64,000 nucleotides of DNA. Origin: Bacillus rubiinfantis. Its GTDB lineage: Bacteria; Bacillota; Bacilli; Bacillales; Cytobacillaceae. The stretch lies in NCBI GenBank assembly GCA_000752035.1, contig CCFE01000010.1, forward strand, positions 121,768 to 185,767. Direction: 5' to 3'. The notes under the pieces are model-generated. The model was not told the DNA's origin. It was given only the letters and a program-made list of their open reading frames with translations, and did not search any database. Shown here in pieces: positions 1-7,958 of this stretch (position 1 is the first letter of the stretch; every line of letters starts with the position of its first letter). The translations under genes and the position numbers were made by a program.

Positions 1-30
1 TCAGCCGAATCATGAAATTCGGTGCATCGC

Positions 31-462
31 CTACATGACTTGCCCCGTTTTCCATCCTTTGGCTTGATAGACCATATTTAAAAAACCATTCAACTGCTTC
101 GGATTGGTGAATCCTAGCGCACGTTGAATGGATTTCTTTGTTGCTCCCTGTTCGAGCAAGTAGAGGACTTCATCAGGCGTTAGTTCCTCCCCTTTGGAAA
201 GAAGAAATTCGATGTTCGTATTCTTCTCCCATAGTTCAGTTCCCACGTTCCGTAGACATTTGTAAATCGGGCAATTTCCGCATACAGATTCATAGGAGTT
301 CGGTTCCTCTGGGGCGACGTCGGAAATTGCCCGTCCGTTCATCGGACAGGCATCGCAGATTTTAAAACATCTGCCAATTTCCAGAAACAGCCGCTTCTTT
401 TTCAGCCGCGTCTTTGCCTTGAAGCTGCTCTCTATCTTCTCCCTTGTTTTTGCATCTAACAT
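31..462 (-). CDS. Zinc-finger protein of the mobile element
   Basis: A 143-residue protein with a basic N-terminus and two cysteine clusters: C32, C36 and C39, then C61, C64 and C69, a spacing that suggests zinc binding. Residues about 95-130 resemble a small helical or helix-turn-helix region. It resembles small zinc-finger proteins annotated on Bacillus plasmids and ICEs, but I cannot name its role. The ATG start is preceded by GGGAGATAGAG. It is the last complete gene of the leftward run in the window, 23 bases after the ParR-like gene, so it is probably co-transcribed with the ParM/ParR pair. Confidence 0.6.
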   Translation of the reverse strand: MLDAKTREKIESSFKAKTRLKKKRLFLEIGRCFKICDACPMNGRAISDVAPEEPNSYESVCGNCPIYKCLRNVGTELWEKNTNIEFLLSKGEELTPDEVLYLLEQGATKKSIQRALGFTNPKQLNGFLNMVYQAKGWKTGQVM

Positions 463-485
463 CTCTATCTCCCTTCCCCTAGTGA

Positions 486-857
486 TTATTCATTACCGAA
501 AGAGGACAGAAAGGCTTGCGCGCTGTTTCTAATGGCATCCTCCGATACAACGCCCTTCTGATCCTTTCTGCTTATCTCGCTCCCGCTTGAAGCAACCGTG
601 ATCCCTTTCCGCAGTTCTTTTAACAGTTCTTCATGCTGTAATCGGTATAATTCCTTAAAATTGAGCAATTCCTTTTTAAGTTCATCAAATTCCTTCTTCT
701 CTTTCCGTTCGTCGTTCATCGTGCGGTATGCATATTTAAGCATATTTCGAATCATTTCACTCCGCCTGCTTTTGGGGACATTTTCAAGCATTCTTCCAAT
801 GTCCTCATCTTCGTCCGTGAGCCGGAAACTGTACCGCCTTTCCCAATTCGCTGTCAT
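486..857 (-). CDS. ParR-like DNA-binding adaptor
   Basis: A 123-residue protein. The N-terminal 45 residues (RYSFRLTDEDEDIG, then SRRSEMIRNMLKYAY) have the look of a ribbon-helix-helix domain: a short strand followed by two helices. A charged, probably coiled-coil stretch covers about residues 48-85, and the tail is acidic and polar. It lies 21 bases after the ParM-like gene on the same strand. In type II partition systems parR follows parM, and ParR binds centromere repeats and caps the actin-like filament. The assignment rests on gene order, size and the RHH-like start. I did not find an obvious set of parC repeats nearby. Confidence 0.55.
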   Translation of the reverse strand: MTANWERRYSFRLTDEDEDIGRMLENVPKSRRSEMIRNMLKYAYRTMNDERKEKKEFDELKKELLNFKELYRLQHEELLKELRKGITVASSGSEISRKDQKGVVSEDAIRNSAQAFLSSFGNE

Positions 858-878
858 CGTTGTTCACCGCCCGCCACC

Positions 879-1928
879 TTATTTCCGATGATTGAAAATG
901 GAGTTGCCTAGCCGCAAGTACCCGATTGCATTTGCGAATTGACTTTCCTGAATCTTAATCAGCCGGTCATCGAAGGGTTTCTGAATAAATGGCTCGAACA
1001 ATTCACCACCGCCCCCCGCAAGGAAAATAGCATCAAATAGGTCCGACTCTTCACCCCACACGTTTTTTAACCGGTCTACGATATTCATGGCAATCGACTT
1101 CTTGCTCGTATGGATCATTTCCTCAAAGTTTAGTGTTTTCCCCTTGTAAGTCAGCCGCCCGTCTTGCATGGCACGGTTCAGATGGAACTCGTTCAAATCC
1201 GCACCACCCGTTTGCACCTTGAAGGCTTGCCTGATGTCCCGCGTCAGGTTGATAACTCCATCGTCGATTGTACCGGACAGCTTGGTCTTCGGCATGAATC
1301 CCTTGTTCGCCTGAATCTCGACAACCACGAAATCCGTTGTCCGATACCCAATGTCGATCAAACCGATCAGCGCACCCTCATTCATGTAATGTGGGTACGT
1401 CAGTTTACCTTCGTGGTTGAAAAGGGCTGAATACACAGCGGACGCTCCTTGCGGAAACACAAGTGCATCCTCAATGTTAATCTGCTCCTTGCACCCGGCA
1501 AGCGAGCCGGATTCCCATTCAAGCGTAGGATGCACACCTTTGATGGACTGTTGGAAATCCTTTGCCTGCGCTCTATAGAAGTCAAGAGGCAACCCCGTCG
1601 ATAGTTTAATAGAACCGCTCTTTCCATCCGTTACAAGCTGAACTGCAGTATTCAGCAAGATATGCGTATATAAGTGTTCAAACCGCTCCCGCTCAAAAAT
1701 TCGTGACAGGGAACGCGATTCCTTCGCAAGTTCGCCCACGAAGTAACTTTCTCCTTTGTACACGACATGTATATTCAAAAGATCATTCTTTTCTTCCCCG
1801 AACATGTTTGTAAGCCCCCGGTCATGTCCTTTTCCGACAAGCGACGGGAAAACAACTCTCTTGCCTGTTGAGGAAATCGCCTTTACAAAACCATATCCTA
1901 AATCCACCGCTACAAAATTCGTATTCAC
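879..1928 (-). CDS. ParM/Alp-like actin-family ATPase
   Basis: A 349-residue actin-fold ATPase. The phosphate-1 motif VAVDLGYGFVKAI is near the N-terminus, the phosphate-2 motif LIDIGYRTTDFVVVE lies mid-protein, and the adenosine motif FLAGGGGELFEPF is near the C-terminus. Known relatives polymerise into filaments that push plasmid copies apart. The GTG start at 1928 is chosen because GGGGAGG precedes it by 8 bases and the first strand of the actin fold begins right after. The longer reading from 1997 would overlap the preceding gene and lacks a site this good. With the adjacent RHH protein it forms a likely segregation cassette on an integrated element, which suggests the excised form persists as a circle. 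Confidence 0.75.
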   Translation of the reverse strand: MNTNFVAVDLGYGFVKAISSTGKRVVFPSLVGKGHDRGLTNMFGEEKNDLLNIHVVYKGESYFVGELAKESRSLSRIFERERFEHLYTHILLNTAVQLVTDGKSGSIKLSTGLPLDFYRAQAKDFQQSIKGVHPTLEWESGSLAGCKEQINIEDALVFPQGASAVYSALFNHEGKLTYPHYMNEGALIGLIDIGYRTTDFVVVEIQANKGFMPKTKLSGTIDDGVINLTRDIRQAFKVQTGGADLNEFHLNRAMQDGRLTYKGKTLNFEEMIHTSKKSIAMNIVDRLKNVWGEESDLFDAIFLAGGGGELFEPFIQKPFDDRLIKIQESQFANAIGYLRLGNSIFNHRK

Positions 1929-1951
1929 CCTTTTGTCCTCCCCTTCAGTCG

Positions 1952-2470
1952 CTAGAAACCTAGCAATATTTGTACTATCTCCATTTTCTCCAACCAATCT
2001 GCTAAACTCAAAAAATAATCAGTAAAATCTTTCCACCCGAAAAACAACAGGATCACTATCATGATGACTCGGCATATCCGGTCATTCACGACGAACATGA
2101 ACCATGATACCTTTATGCCAACCGATAGATTCAGGGGATTGAACAGCTTCACCCGGCCCGTCAACATATCCCCCCACAGCGTGTGCCAGAACCCCCGCCT
2201 TGACTGCAAGTCCCACCTTCAGGTCCATAGCAGGGTTAGGAGCAATCCAACCGCTATCGAAAACGGAAACGAATGCGGCAGCGTCCGATGTCCCACCAAC
2301 TGATTCAGCGGAAGCGACACTCGGAACAGTACTTTTCCGTACTTCAATTTTGGCTCATCGAGATCAGGGATGATGCCTGCGATACAACCAATCAACCCGC
2401 CTTTCCAGTCACCACCCGATGCCATGTAGCCGGCGACGACACCAGACAACATATGCGTTTGACATTCCAA
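1952..2470 (-). pseudogene. Frameshifted YdjM-like membrane metal-dependent hydrolase
   Basis: The first part (2219-2470) reads as a YdjM-type protein: THMLSG at the start, then IIPDLDEPK and VGHRTLPHSF, the conserved His/Asp motifs between membrane segments. It then meets an in-frame TGA at 2219. The expected continuation, KVGLAVKAGVLAH, is present in a different frame (about 2181-2228). The next family motif, LWGDMLTG, is back in the original frame and runs on to 1952. Two small compensating indels would explain this. Full-length relatives are about 170 residues, which fits the combined length. It is therefore probably a broken gene, unless the two indels are sequencing errors. It ends 23 bases before the ParM-like start codon. 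Confidence 0.6.
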
Positions 2471-2540
2471 AAGTAGGACACCTTCCCTCCGGGGAAAGTC
2501 TTCATTTTATCTATCAATCTAAGAAACCTTATCACCCCTC

Positions 2541-2735
2541 TCATTTCGTCAGCACCCTGCTATAAAGTCGTTTGTCCTCGACATGTGCCTGCATCCCCTT
2601 GCAGCGATAGCACCACAGATGCTTGATATGTCCATCCTTCTTCTGATTGCCTTTCAGCCGAAACATCGGGTAGACATTTTGACATTCGCTGCATATCAGA
2701 AATGTTTTGACCGTTTCTCGTTTCGTCCGCCACAA
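2541..2735 (-). CDS. Small zinc-ribbon protein
   Basis: A 64-residue protein with two CxxC knuckles, C15/C18 and C42/C45, separated by a basic segment containing YPMFR and GHIKHLWC. This pattern is common in small proteins of Firmicute phages and ICEs, whose function is unknown; binding to nucleic acid or another protein is likely. The TTG start at 2735 is chosen because GGGAGGTG lies 7 bases upstream. The longer ATG reading from 2828 has no good ribosome-binding site and adds sequence without family character. Confidence 0.55.
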   Translation of the reverse strand: MWRTKRETVKTFLICSECQNVYPMFRLKGNQKKDGHIKHLWCYRCKGMQAHVEDKRLYSRVLTK

Positions 2736-2849
2736 TGATTCACACCTCCCTTTTATCTGCTTTGTCTCCACGTGTGGTTTTTGGGGATTGCCTGCACTTA
2801 GGCAGCGGATTGCGTTATCCCCTTGCATCCACTGTTTCTGCGTGTCATA

Positions 2850-3029
2850 TTACCGGACAGATTGTTGTTCTTGGCGGACCTTGTTATTTAGTTGGTTATA
2901 AATGGCTTCGAGTTCCTCGTCTGATAGGTTCCTGTAGAACTCTTTGCTGTACCCGCCCCATACATAGCACCACTCTTCCATGAATGCCCGGTTCGACGAC
3001 ATAGCCAGGTCTTCATCTTTTACCGCCAT
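2850..3029 (-). CDS. Hypothetical 59-residue protein
   Basis: A small acidic and aromatic protein: MAVKDEDLAMSS at the start, then EEWCYVWGGYSKEFY, then a helical segment LSDEELEAIYNQLNN. I do not recognise it. Support is a strong ribosome-binding site (GGGAGGG, 7 bases before ATG), position in a tight leftward gene run, a terminator just upstream of it that closes the previous unit, and a plausible amino acid composition. There is no cysteine pair, signal peptide or membrane segment. Confidence 0.5.
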   Translation of the reverse strand: MAVKDEDLAMSSNRAFMEEWCYVWGGYSKEFYRNLSDEELEAIYNQLNNKVRQEQQSVR

Positions 3030-3054
3030 ACGCTTTCCCTCCCTTCAAGCAATT

Positions 3055-3088
3055 CAAAAAGGGGCGACCTTCAATCAGGTCAATCCCC
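3055..3088 (-). terminator. Intrinsic terminator
   Basis: On the minus strand an outer GGGG/CCCC pair encloses a GACCT/AGGTC stem, followed directly by TTTTTG. It lies downstream of the wHTH gene 3294-3728 and upstream of the 59-residue ORF. It would limit read-through into the small-protein and parMR section. Confidence 0.7.
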
Positions 3089-3293
3089 TTGTTTGCGCGT
3101 AGTTTCGACTGCACTGCGTTCAGTAGCAACTTACAATTTATTTTTAATTTTTTTCGAGTCAAGTCCGCAATGGATACGGCACGTTTTCTGCAGAGCAGGA
3201 AAAACAGATTACCACCTGAACCTAGGCTGAAACCAGAACAACATGCATTTTGGTATTTTTTGAACCATCCACCTCCTTCAAGTTAGCTTGTTG

Positions 3294-3728
3294 TTAAATC
3301 CTGAACGGTAATTTGTCCATGACAGGGTTCCGGACCGGCTCCGCAAAAAGATGTTTGATGGACAGAGGAATCGCACAGGACATTTCGCCATAAAACACGA
3401 TGTTCGGATTGGCAAACATAATGTATTGAGCCACCTTCGCTATGTCGCTTTTATTCAGCTCCTTTTTAAGCAGCCCTTTTCGTTCCAGTCCGCCAATCAA
3501 CCGATTTATAGTTTCCCTCGACATCTCCATCCGATGGGCGAGTTCGCTTTGCGTGAGATAATGCCCGCGTTCGCGATTGATGCAGTTGTCGGAATCAAGA
3601 ACTGTGGATAAACGAAAAAGGAATGCCATTTCCGCATCGGTTAGATATTTATGTTCGGTGAAATAGGAAATGTTAGGTGTCACGAAGGTTACGACGTTGG
3701 ACGTCCTTTCCGTTTCTTGGATAACCAA
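3294..3728 (-). CDS. RepL-like winged-helix protein (paralogue A)
   Basis: A 144-residue protein. A helical N-terminal part (KYLTDAEMAFLFRLS) is followed by a winged helix (YLTQSELAHRMEMSRETINR, about residues 63-95) and by the motif FANPNIVFYG. A winged helix followed by NPxIxxxG is characteristic of RepL-type Firmicute plasmid replication proteins and related regulators. The gene at 3958-4614 has the same layout, so the two are paralogues. The TTG start at 3728 is preferred: AAGGAG lies 9 bases upstream, and the longer reading from 3830 covers a good promoter and would give an implausible hydrophobic N-terminus. Role (initiator or autoregulator) is undecided. Confidence 0.6.
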   Translation of the reverse strand: MVIQETERTSNVVTFVTPNISYFTEHKYLTDAEMAFLFRLSTVLDSDNCINRERGHYLTQSELAHRMEMSRETINRLIGGLERKGLLKKELNKSDIAKVAQYIMFANPNIVFYGEMSCAIPLSIKHLFAEPVRNPVMDKLPFRI

Positions 3729-3773
3729 GTAAATCAACTCCTTGCCTTTTTGTCTAAAAATTAAGAATCGGAC

Positions 3774-3802
3774 ACTATATATAAGAATAAGAATAGCGCC
3801 AA
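3774..3802 (-). promoter_or_regulatory. Sigma-A-type promoter for wHTH gene A
   Basis: On the minus strand TTGGCG and TATAGT are separated by 17 bases. They lie 46 bases upstream of the TTG start of the wHTH gene and immediately downstream of the three palindromes, so a protein bound there could control it. Confidence 0.55.
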
Positions 3803-3855
3803 CTGACCAAGGTGCGAAAAATCCCTTCAAACCAACGTTTATAAGCGTTTTAGGA

Positions 3856-3950
3856 TGTGTCTTTTAGAACACACTAGTGTATCTTTTTAGACACACCCCC
3901 AAAGCATTATTTTGGTGTTATTTTTTATGGTGTGACAAAAAAGACACACC
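3856..3950. repeat. Three related GTGT...ACAC palindromes (operator or iteron candidates)
   Basis: Three inverted repeats of one design lie between the two paralogous winged-helix genes: 3856-3873, 3877-3894 and 3929-3950. Each has GTGT/ACAC-type arms around an A/T-rich centre with CT/AG next to it. A perfect ACACTAGTGT palindrome at 3871-3880 joins the first two. The third has 6-base GGTGTG/CACACC arms. This is what a dimeric wHTH protein binding at several sites would need, either for autoregulation or for origin recognition. Confidence 0.65.
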
Positions 3951-3957
3951 TATGGCC

Positions 3958-4614
3958 TTACCTTTTCCTGCTTTCCCGTTTATTTTTCAAATAAGTGGAA
4001 CGACTCAGCATTTTACCTTCCTTCTGATTGTGTGAATGCCACACCTTCCATTCGAGCAGGATTTTGCTTTTTTCAATGTAATCGTATTCCATCACCATGT
4101 CACAAAGCATGGGGTCAATTTCGTCCTTATTTCCCTTATATATGATTTCAGGGTTCACGAACAAAGGGCGCGCATTGACGTTCCGTTTATAAAGTTTGAT
4201 TTCTTTTGCACTAACAATTTCGTAAATCAATCCTTTGTCTATCAGTTTTTTTATAGTTCGGCTTAGATTTTCCCGTTGAACACCTAACACATTGGCAATT
4301 TCGGTAATCGTCATAAATTGGTCCGTTTCAGGATTTTTGATAGCATTTGAACTCATTGCAATAAACGGGGAAATTGCCGATAGAAAACCAAGTTCGTTCA
4401 TCGTCATATACTTTTCTCTGATCAGGATGTCGATATTCTCGTGGAACATTTGTACAAAAGGCGTTTTGTTTTTCTTTTTGATTTTGTACAGCCCGTAACC
4501 TATACGGTTCGCCTTCTCCTCCTGACGAGCGACTTCGCTTAGATCGACCAGCCTTTCAGATTCCCTCAGCCGTGCGTGCTGCTCCGCTACCTCTAGCTGC
4601 CTTTGCAGACTCAT
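3958..4614 (-). CDS. RepL-like winged-helix protein (paralogue B)
   Basis: A 218-residue protein with an N-terminal charged helical part (about residues 1-45), a helical segment KYMTMNELGFLSAIS, a winged helix FMTITEIANVLGVQRENLSR with IKKLIDKGLIYE (about residues 110-145), and then LFVNPEIIYKG. The last motif matches that of paralogue A and the RepL family. The C-terminus is strongly basic (LKNKRESRKR). The ATG is preceded by GGTGGAGG. It starts 54 bases after the recD2-like gene and ends beside the palindrome cluster, its likely binding region. A plasmid-type initiator or regulator role is inferred from architecture only. Confidence 0.6.
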   Translation of the reverse strand: MSLQRQLEVAEQHARLRESERLVDLSEVARQEEKANRIGYGLYKIKKKNKTPFVQMFHENIDILIREKYMTMNELGFLSAISPFIAMSSNAIKNPETDQFMTITEIANVLGVQRENLSRTIKKLIDKGLIYEIVSAKEIKLYKRNVNARPLFVNPEIIYKGNKDEIDPMLCDMVMEYDYIEKSKILLEWKVWHSHNQKEGKMLSRSTYLKNKRESRKR

Positions 4615-4668
4615 TTGCCTCCACCCCTGTTATCCCTGTGTATTTTCTGCGGCGCAAACATAAAAAAG

Positions 4669-6918
4669 TCAACAGGAATTGTTGACCCTTTCGTTTTTCT
4701 TATAGCGATTGCCGTGATTGATTTCTTCAACGATCCGTTCGGCCAATCTGCTGTTCCGTTTCGTGATCTTGTCATTGCCGATTGCCATGTTCATCGCTTT
4801 GTTCGTTCCAATTAAGACCGCCTTCTCTTTCGCCCGTGTCAGAGCCGTGTAAACGAGATTCCGGGCAAGCATAATGTAATGGCTCGTTGTCATGGGAATG
4901 ATGACAACAGGGGCTTCTCCTCCTTGTGACTTGTGTATAGTGATGGCATACCCTAATTCAATCTGGTCCATATCTTCTCGTAGGTATGTCACATTCCGGC
5001 CGCCAAAATTAGCTGTAAGGATGTCAACATATTCATTCAGGTCCTTGACGAAATATCTTTCGATGGCACGGATGACACCGATATCCCCGTTATACACGTC
5101 TTTGTCCCGATTGTTTTTCTTTTGAAGAATTTTATCGCCGACACGGAAAGTCCGATTCCCTAGCCTCCATTCTTCTGTATAGGCGGTCTTCGGGTTGACC
5201 GCATCCCGCAGCATCTGATTCAGCGCAATGGTTCCGACCGGCCCTTTCCTCATCGCGCTTAACACCAAGATGTCGGATAAATCGTAACCTATATTTATGA
5301 ATCGGACGACGCTGAGCACGACAAGCTGTGCGATATGGTCAGGCCCTTCCTTTTGGATGAAGTAGAAATCGTCTTTGCTCGTGTCAATCAATAACGGCTT
5401 CCCTTTATTAATTCGGTGCGCGTTAGTGACAATCTGGCTTTCTTGCGCCTGCCTAAATACATCGGTAAGGCGAACAGTCGGCACACCAGCTTGGATCATG
5501 TCAGCAAGGACGTTGCCCGGGCTTACTGAGGGCAATTGATCTGTATCTCCGACGAACAGAATTTTCGCATTGTCCTCGACCGCTTGCAGAAGCAGGTGCA
5601 TTAGGTGCAGGTCCACCATTGATACTTCATCAATAACAAGAAGGTTTGCCTGAAGCTTGTTATCGCTGTTGTATTCCGGTTTGTCGCTAGGTCGGTAACC
5701 GATTAGACTATGGATTGTTTTCGCTTCCTGCCCGGTCACTTCGGAAAGTTTCCTGCTTGCCCTCCCGGTAGGCGCGGCGAGCGCTACTTGTGCATTAGGG
5801 TGGACGGCTTTGAATACGTCTAGCATGGTCTTCACAACGGTCGTCTTCCCTGTTCCTGGCCCACCGGTCAGAATTAGTATTTGTTCTAAAAACAGACATT
5901 TGACCGCTTCCCGCTGCTTTTCCGCGAGGATGATACGGTTCTTCCTTTGATATGCCGTAATCTGCTTTTCCAAAAAAGACATAGCTTCGCCACCCCGTGA
6001 TCCTCTCAATTTTGAAAGTTTCCGGGCTAGTTTCTGTTCATATGTGTATAATTTTTTGGGATAGACGCTTCCGTCATCCTCGATGACAATGGTTTGTCCG
6101 TCGAGGCGGAAAACGCTTTGTTCGATTTCCGCCATCGTGACAACTGCATCACCGGTAGCATGATGGTTAAGCGCGAGTTCGACTTGCTGGAACAGTTCAT
6201 TTTCCTCTACAAAGCAATGCCCTAATCTGTAGCAAGTCTCTTTCAAGACAAATTCTATGCAAGCATCTATGCGAAAACTTGAAATCGGAAGGATGCCAAT
6301 TTTTCTTGCGATCTCGTCCGCTTTCAGGAACCCGATATTATTGAATTTGATAAGTTCATATGGATTTGCACGGATGACGTTAGCAACATTCGCTCCGAAT
6401 TCTTTATAGGCTATCAAGGCAACATTCATTGTGATGCCGTAGACAAGCAGTTCACTAATTATTTTCTGCACTTCGAAAGTCAACCGCACGCTTTCGACAA
6501 TGCGGGTTTGCCTTTTCGGACCAATCCCCCTGATTCCCTCAAGAGACGATTCGCCTTCTTTGCTGATGATCTCGATGGCATTCTCCCCTAGTTTCTCGAC
6601 GATCAGAACAGCTTGCTTCGCGCCACAACCATTCACCAAAGAAGAAGCGAGAAATGCGATTGCCTGCTCTTTGGTCTGCGGTACGGGCCGCTCCCACGTT
6701 TCTACTGCGAATTGTTGGCCGTACTTGGGGTGGGTTTCCCATTTCCCTTTGATGGTGAGGTCTTCCCCTTTTTCGACACCATACAGGCTGCCTTTTATTT
6801 TGATGATGTTCCGTCCGTCTGTTTGGAAATTTCCGATCAAAAAGTCGTCTTTCCTGAAAAACACGTCCTTCAAAACGCCGGAAAGTGTTTCGGAATCAAC
6901 GGCTTGTCCCTCATTCAT
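4669..6918 (-). CDS. recD2: RecD2-type SF1B DNA helicase
   Basis: A 749-residue RecD2/TraA-like 5'-3' helicase. It has an N-terminal OB-like region (about 1-95), a helix-hairpin-helix GIRGIGPKRQTR (about 128-138), Walker A GGPGTGKTT (352-360), Walker B VIDEVSMVD (DE at 430-431), motif III FVGDTDQLPSV, and C-terminal motifs AITIHKSQGG and LVYTALTRAKE. Length fits RecD2 (about 740-800). The ATG at 6918 follows AAAGGGTG; it overlaps the end of the NusG-like gene by 8 bases, suggesting translational coupling. On this element, without RecB or RecC, it probably acts in element replication or DNA processing. Bacillaceae normally also have a chromosomal recD2, not in this window. Confidence 0.9.
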   Translation of the reverse strand: MNEGQAVDSETLSGVLKDVFFRKDDFLIGNFQTDGRNIIKIKGSLYGVEKGEDLTIKGKWETHPKYGQQFAVETWERPVPQTKEQAIAFLASSLVNGCGAKQAVLIVEKLGENAIEIISKEGESSLEGIRGIGPKRQTRIVESVRLTFEVQKIISELLVYGITMNVALIAYKEFGANVANVIRANPYELIKFNNIGFLKADEIARKIGILPISSFRIDACIEFVLKETCYRLGHCFVEENELFQQVELALNHHATGDAVVTMAEIEQSVFRLDGQTIVIEDDGSVYPKKLYTYEQKLARKLSKLRGSRGGEAMSFLEKQITAYQRKNRIILAEKQREAVKCLFLEQILILTGGPGTGKTTVVKTMLDVFKAVHPNAQVALAAPTGRASRKLSEVTGQEAKTIHSLIGYRPSDKPEYNSDNKLQANLLVIDEVSMVDLHLMHLLLQAVEDNAKILFVGDTDQLPSVSPGNVLADMIQAGVPTVRLTDVFRQAQESQIVTNAHRINKGKPLLIDTSKDDFYFIQKEGPDHIAQLVVLSVVRFINIGYDLSDILVLSAMRKGPVGTIALNQMLRDAVNPKTAYTEEWRLGNRTFRVGDKILQKKNNRDKDVYNGDIGVIRAIERYFVKDLNEYVDILTANFGGRNVTYLREDMDQIELGYAITIHKSQGGEAPVVIIPMTTSHYIMLARNLVYTALTRAKEKAVLIGTNKAMNMAIGNDKITKRNSRLAERIVEEINHGNRYKKNERVNNSC

Positions 6919-7879
6919 GATACACACACCCTTTCTCCCTAGATTCATAGAGCAGGTGTTTCAACCGCTGCAAGAAGGTATGGCGGTCATCTAGTACAAA
7001 CACGTTTTGTTTTAAAGGGATACGTACATCAGGATAAACAGCCTCAAAAAGGGATTGCGACATGCGGATTCTCTTTTTCCTTTGATGGATGGTCACATTA
7101 ATGGCTTGTATCTTTGAGTGGATAGAATTGCCCTTCCACTCCTTTCTTTGTCTATTGTCATAATCACGGAGCAGTTCTTCGATTCCCGTTTCGATTGGAT
7201 TTTGTAAATCATCAATTTGGTTCAATAGAACTTGTTCCGCGTCGCTTCCGATGACTTCATTTGCCTGTTGAAGAAGTTCTTGCTTGATCTTTTCAATTTC
7301 CTCCTTGTTTGAAAGCTCTTCCAGTTCGATTTGAATTTCCGGTGTCATGTCGAGCTGCATGAGGAAGGCATCGACTTCCTCCTGTGGCACGTTGTTTTTG
7401 CTCGGCAGCCCGATAATTCTCGGAACACTATGAACAGCATGCAAAAGGTCGCTCGGGAAACGGCTTGCATCCGAATGGGTTTCGATCAGGATATAGCCGT
7501 TTAGAACAGAACCGATTTTTTTGTTCTCCTGGCGCAATTCTTTCAACTGCCTTGTCAGGGTGCGGATGTTCTCTCTGTAGGAATCAAGCATCTCTAGCGA
7601 ATCTGTATCCTCGTATCGTTTCATGGCATCGCAGGCATGGCGAAGGTTGGATATTCCTGCTTGCAGCCGCTTCACATGAAGGTATTCCGATATTTCTTCG
7701 TGTTCCAATCCGCACAGTTCATCCAAATCTTGACCTGTCCGGTATACGGAATCAGCCTTTTCCATCGCGTAGATACATTTGACCGTTCTGTTATTTGTTC
7801 TAGTTAGCACATTTAGCAACATTTCTTTTGCTTCAATTTCGAAGCCTGTGTGAACTTGCAAAACAAAGAAAGACCCCAT
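6911..7879 (-). CDS. NusG-like protein with split NGN domain
   Basis: A 322-residue protein. Residues 4-40 (FFVLQVHTGFEIEAKEMLLN and on) match the start of the NusG NGN domain; compare WYVVHTYSGYENKVKANLEK of the housekeeping NusG in this window. Residues 123-172, with GYILIETHSD, VPRIIGLPS and VPQEEVDAFL, match the second half (GYVLVE, TPGVTGFVG, LPEEVAVIL). About 80 mostly helical residues are inserted between them. No KOW domain follows; residues 180-322 are largely helical and charged. Specialised NusG paralogues (RfaH, LoaP, UpxY, ActX) act as antiterminators of long operons. That role is plausible here, just behind the element's early promoter, but is inferred. Confidence 0.65.
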   Translation of the reverse strand: MGSFFVLQVHTGFEIEAKEMLLNVLTRTNNRTVKCIYAMEKADSVYRTGQDLDELCGLEHEEISEYLHVKRLQAGISNLRHACDAMKRYEDTDSLEMLDSYRENIRTLTRQLKELRQENKKIGSVLNGYILIETHSDASRFPSDLLHAVHSVPRIIGLPSKNNVPQEEVDAFLMQLDMTPEIQIELEELSNKEEIEKIKQELLQQANEVIGSDAEQVLLNQIDDLQNPIETGIEELLRDYDNRQRKEWKGNSIHSKIQAINVTIHQRKKRIRMSQSLFEAVYPDVRIPLKQNVFVLDDRHTFLQRLKHLLYESREKGCVYHE

Positions 7880-7958
7880 TCCCTTCTACCCTTTCCTCTA
7901 GTATTTTTGTTCCTATGTTTAGGAACAAAAAGTAATCTGATTAGTTCCTTGACATCGC

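Noticed and set aside
2541..2828. Long 95-residue reading of the zinc-ribbon gene
   Set aside because: The extra N-terminal 31 residues lack family character, and the only strong ribosome-binding site belongs to the TTG at 2735.
3209..3268. A 19-residue ORF directly after a strong GGAGGTGG sequence
   Set aside because: The ATG abuts the ribosome-binding site with too short a spacing, and the peptide has no recognisable feature. It may be chance or a leader peptide, but support is too weak to annotate.
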